Source: Opitutia bacterium (GTDB taxonomy: Bacteria; Verrucomicrobiota; Verrucomicrobiia; Opitutales; Opitutaceae). From it: a stretch of 64,000 bases of DNA. The stretch's first letter is position 1. Each line of letters opens with the position of its first letter. Under the pieces are notes generated by a model. That model worked only from the letters and a program-made list of their open reading frames with translations. It had not been told where the DNA came from and did no database searches. Positions 61,490 to 64,000 of the stretch are shown here, one piece after another. Location of the stretch: NCBI GenBank assembly GCA_016187945.1, contig JACPIT010000004.1, forward strand, positions 62,001 through 126,000. Reading direction: 5' to 3'. Position numbers and translations under genes: made by a program.

Positions 61490-62834
61490 AGGCCGTGACA
61501 CCGCGCGCTCCTTCGGGCGCGAACGTGATGAGGTTGCGAGAAACATCCCGGCGGTCACCGCCCGCCCGGTAGGGCGAGTCGTCCCCGACGAGCCGCTCCG
61601 TCGCGCGCGGCTCGTCGGGACGACTCGCCCTACCCGCTGCTAATGGATGTAGGGTGGGTTCTCCCGACCCCGCCGTGTCGCGCAGGTCAACCGACGTCCG
61701 CGGCAGGGTCGGGAGACCCCGCCCTACAGGCTCGGCGACCGCCAGCAAATCCAACACCGCCTCGACATCGCGCAACCGCCGCGTGTCGACCCACTGGCCG
61801 TTCACGCTCACGCCGCGCAGGCGTCCGTCCGCAAACAAATCCTCCGCGAGCGTCGCCGCGAAACGACACAACGTCTCGAACTGCTCCGCCCGCGTCCACA
61901 GTTCCGCCGCTGCCTCCACGCACAACGCGTAGCCCTCCGGGCTCTCCGCCGCGAACTGCCGCACCATCAATTGCCCGAGCCGCGCGCTGGCTTTCCAGTG
62001 CACGAGCCGGTGCGAGTCGCCCGATTGGTAGCGCCTCAACGCCAGCAAATCCTCGCCCGCTCCCGCGCGCACGGAACGCACGCCTTCCGCGCCACCGGTC
62101 GCAGCGGCGGCGCCGCGCCACTGGTATTCGATCTGCGCCGGCCAGACCAGCACGGCGCGCCGCAGCCCGGTGCCCACGCTCTTGCGCAGAAAGCCGAACG
62201 GAAAAAACGAGCCGATCGCCGCGAGTTCGAGCACGTGTTCGCCACGCTGCTCCGGCTTGTGCACCCACTCGAGCGTCAAGTCGGCGCCCGGCTCGATCCG
62301 CTCGCGCAGGAAGACGCGTCCGCGCGTCACGGCCTTCTCCGCCGCGGCGAGGATTTCGCGCACGCGCTCCTTCGAGAGATCGGGGCCGGGATCGGATTCC
62401 TTCGCGCGCGGATGTGTCGCGAGGTCGAACCACAGCCCGTAGGTCGGCAGCCAGCGCTTCGTGTTCTTCACCTCCACGGTCACGATCGTCTCGTGTCCCG
62501 CGCGCCACGCCGCCGTCGGCCGCAGCCGCCAGCACAGTCCCATGAAGTTGAACCACGACATCAGCCCGCTGAGCAACAGGCAGGCGAGCAACAGGGAGAG
62601 CGTGATGAACAGGATGTTGCTCGCGGTGTTGTAGGCGGCGGTGCCGATGCCCATCGCGAGGCCGATCAGAAAAATGCCCGGCAGCGTCACGCCGATGCGG
62701 TGACGTTTCGGCGGGAAGACCAGCGACCAGACGAGCGTCTGCCACGAAAAGACGCGCCGTGCACGATCGGGCGCGCCGGGGCCGGACCAATCGGCGGGGC
62801 TCGGGGACGAGATGACCGCAGCGTGGGCTTTCAT
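61458..62834 (-). CDS. DUF58 protein carrying two in-frame REP-like elements
   Basis: A 458-residue DUF58 protein. Two membrane helices lie at about 50-90 (GVTLPGIFLIGLAMGIGTAA, ILFITLSLLLACLLLSGLM). The cytoplasmic/periplasmic domain has the DUF58 signature QSGDSHRLVHWKASARLG with GQLMVRQF. The end is unusual: after EAVLDLLAVAEPV, about 55 residues are encoded by two palindromic elements (61568-61634 and 61649-61728). The terminal NLITFAPEGARGVTAYVDG then looks like a native C-terminus. The gene lies between moxR and the transglutaminase gene, a standard trio. I start at the ATG at 62834. Confidence 0.87.
   Translation of the reverse strand: MKAHAAVISSPSPADWSGPGAPDRARRVFSWQTLVWSLVFPPKRHRIGVTLPGIFLIGLAMGIGTAAYNTASNILFITLSLLLACLLLSGLMSWFNFMGLCWRLRPTAAWRAGHETIVTVEVKNTKRWLPTYGLWFDLATHPRAKESDPGPDLSKERVREILAAAEKAVTRGRVFLRERIEPGADLTLEWVHKPEQRGEHVLELAAIGSFFPFGFLRKSVGTGLRRAVLVWPAQIEYQWRGAAAATGGAEGVRSVRAGAGEDLLALRRYQSGDSHRLVHWKASARLGQLMVRQFAAESPEGYALCVEAAAELWTRAEQFETLCRFAATLAEDLFADGRLRGVSVNGQWVDTRRLRDVEAVLDLLAVAEPVGRGLPTLPRTSVDLRDTAGSGEPTLHPLAAGRASRPDEPRATERLVGDDSPYRAGGDRRDVSRNLITFAPEGARGVTAYVDGVPTASA
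61568..61634. repeat. REP-like inverted repeat, family B full copy, inside the DUF58 gene
   Basis: Arms GGTAGGGCGAGTCGTCCCCG (61568 on) and CGTCGGGACGACTCGCCCTA (61612-61631). It lies wholly within the reading frame, giving residues like ASRPDEPRATERLVGDDSPY. Confidence 0.93.
61649..61728. repeat. REP-like inverted repeat, family C, inside the DUF58 gene
   Basis: Arms GTAGGGTGGGTTCTCCCGAC (61649 on) and GGGTCGGGAGACCCCGCCCT (61706-61725), in frame, giving LPTLPRTSVDLRDTAGSGEP. Confidence 0.93.
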
Positions 62835-62860
62835 GACCCGCCCCGCCGGCCGCTGCGCGG

Positions 62861-62991
62861 AAGCTCCAAGTTCCAAGCGCCAAGCGCCAAAAAAGCACCA
62901 AGCGAGAAAATGCCCCTCGCCCGAGCAGCGCATTCAAGAGTTTGGAGCTTGGTCATTCTCTGGAGCTTGGATGTTGGAGCTTGGAGCTTCG
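62861..62991. repeat. Inverted pair of quasi-repetitive arms (AAGCGCCAAG type)
   Basis: Left arm 62861-62904 (AAGCTCCAAGTTCCAAGCGC and on) and right arm 62941-62991 (TTTGGAGCTTGGTCATTCTC and on). It occupies the moxR-DUF58 gap. Confidence 0.85.
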
Positions 62992-63008
62992 CGCGCGCAG
63001 CGCGCGCG

Positions 63009-63980
63009 TCACTCGGGCGTCGGAATCGCTCCCACGATCCGCCGCAGCGCGGCGAGCACCGTGCGGCGCTCCTCGAGCGCGTCGGAGGTCTGCCGCGCCA
63101 GCCCGAGGCGGTGCGCGAACACCGGTCCGGTCATTTCCTGCACGTCGCTCGGAATTACGAAATCGCGTCCGAGCAACAGCGCGCGCGCCTGTGCGGCCGA
63201 GCGCAGCGCGAGCCCGCCGCGCACGCTGACGCCGGCCTTGAACTCGGTCTCGGTGCGCGTGGCGGTGACGATCTTCAAAAGGTAGTCGAGCACGCTGTCC
63301 TCCACGAAAACCTTTCCCGCGAGCGCCTGGAGTTTCAGCAAGTCGGTGCGCGTCGCCACCGGGTCGAGCGCGATGGCGTCGTAGCTGGTTTTCGCCGCGC
63401 GGAGGATTTCCAGTTCGTCGGCCGGCTGCGGGTAACCCATGTGCAGCCGCATCAGGAAGCGGTCCATCTGGCTTTCCGGGAGCGGAAATGTGCCCTCGTA
63501 GTCGACCGGGTTTTGCGTGGCGACGACCATGAACGGCGCGCCGACCGCGTGCGCGGCGCCATCCACCGTCACCTTGGCGCGGTCCATGACTTCGAGCAGC
63601 GCGGACTGCGTTTTGGGCGTGGCGCGATTGATCTCGTCGGCGAGCACGATGTTCGCGAAGACGGGGCCGGGCTTGAAGACGAACTCCCTCACCGTCTCGT
63701 CGTAGATCGACACGCCGGTGACGTCGCTCGGCAGCAGATCGCTGGTGAATTGGATGCGCGAGAAACTCGCGTCCATCGCGCGCGCCAGCGAGTAGGCCAG
63801 CGTGGTCTTGCCGACGCCGGGCAAATCCTCGATCAGCAGGTGTCCGCCGGCGAGCAGGCAGACGAGCGTCTGGTCGATAACGTCGTCCTTGCCCTTGATG
63901 GTATCGCGCATCGTGGCCTTGAGGCGGACGAGCAGGTCGCGGGCGGAGGCGACCTCGGCGGCGGGAGCAAAGTCACTCAT
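63009..63980 (-). CDS. MoxR-type AAA+ ATPase
   Basis: A 323-residue MoxR ATPase. Walker A is [14 protein letters not shown] (about 51-64) and Walker [21 protein letters not shown]. Sensor 1 lies in [20 protein letters not shown] and the lid ends near [20 protein letters not shown]. MoxR proteins act as chaperone-like activators of neighbouring DUF58/VWA proteins. It is first in the moxR-DUF58-transglutaminase operon. I start at the ATG at 63980; a GTG three codons earlier (63989) is possible. The promoter lies at or beyond the window edge. Confidence 0.95.
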   Translation of the reverse strand: MSDFAPAAEVASARDLLVRLKATMRDTIKGKDDVIDQTLVCLLAGGHLLIEDLPGVGKTTLAYSLARAMDASFSRIQFTSDLLPSDVTGVSIYDETVREFVFKPGPVFANIVLADEINRATPKTQSALLEVMDRAKVTVDGAAHAVGAPFMVVATQNPVDYEGTFPLPESQMDRFLMRLHMGYPQPADELEILRAAKTSYDAIALDPVATRTDLLKLQALAGKVFVEDSVLDYLLKIVTATRTETEFKAGVSVRGGLALRSAAQARALLLGRDFVIPSDVQEMTGPVFAHRLGLARQTSDALEERRTVLAALRRIVGAIPTPE

Positions 63981-64000
63981 GGTTGGCACCGTAGGACTAC

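Overview
The window is a 64-kb stretch of very G+C-rich bacterial chromosome (about two-thirds G+C by eye) packed with housekeeping genes. A Minf_1886-type protein confined to Verrucomicrobiota and Planctomycetota, a flagellar cluster, a PTS-EIIA/diadenylate-cyclase fusion and a C-terminal Gly-rich sorting tail point to Verrucomicrobiota, most likely an Opitutaceae-like organism. That placement is inferred from gene content, not from a marker-gene comparison. I found no rRNA or tRNA gene, CRISPR array, transposase or prophage.

Layout. 0-4.6 kb: M16 peptidase, Minf_1886 protein, Fur-type regulator, small GlsB-like membrane protein. 4.9-14.5 kb (minus strand): a late-flagellar cluster transcribed flgF-flgG-flgA-flgH-flgI-flgJ-flgN-flgK-flgL-fliW-csrA-fliC, ending in a strong terminator, with a sigma-54-like motif just before flgF. 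It contains rod, ring, junction and filament parts plus the FliW-CsrA switch that matches flagellin output to assembly. 14.7-16.2 kb: a lower-G+C restriction-modification pair (BglII-like nuclease, MT-A70 adenine methylase). 16.3-22.7 kb: dnaJ, grpE, mannose-6-phosphate isomerase, ftsK and rodZ. 22.9-25.1 kb: a compact ydbH-ynbE-ydbL envelope-bridge operon. 25.4-40.4 kb: proA, proB, glycogen phosphorylase, mutL, argH, OsmC, PIG-L, YmdB, tolB, mrp and two small genes. 40.6-44.7 kb: rpmG, the EIIA-diadenylate cyclase, a lone nuoA and two exported proteins. 45.3-52.2 kb: dnaG, rpoD, tatA and a CPA2 antiporter with RCK_C domains. 52.4-59.1 kb: a secreted metzincin, then mreB-mreC-mreD-mrdA for rod shape. 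59.2-64 kb: transglutaminase, DUF58 and MoxR, a classic operon read on the minus strand.

The most striking property is the repeat load. Nearly every intergenic gap carries one of two kinds of structured repeat. The first kind is the REP-like palindrome, many with the GTAG border known from RAYT-mobilised REPs and several placed exactly at stop codons. The second kind is an inverted pair of 25-38-base, internally quasi-repetitive arms whose unit sequence differs from locus to locus. Members of both kinds also lie in frame inside flgI, proA, mutL, the DUF58 gene and the transglutaminase gene, where they encode linker, loop or signal-peptide residues. I consider this the best candidate for an undescribed system here. 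A c-di-AMP/potassium link (EIIA-DAC fusion plus RCK_C antiporter) is the most interesting conventional hypothesis.
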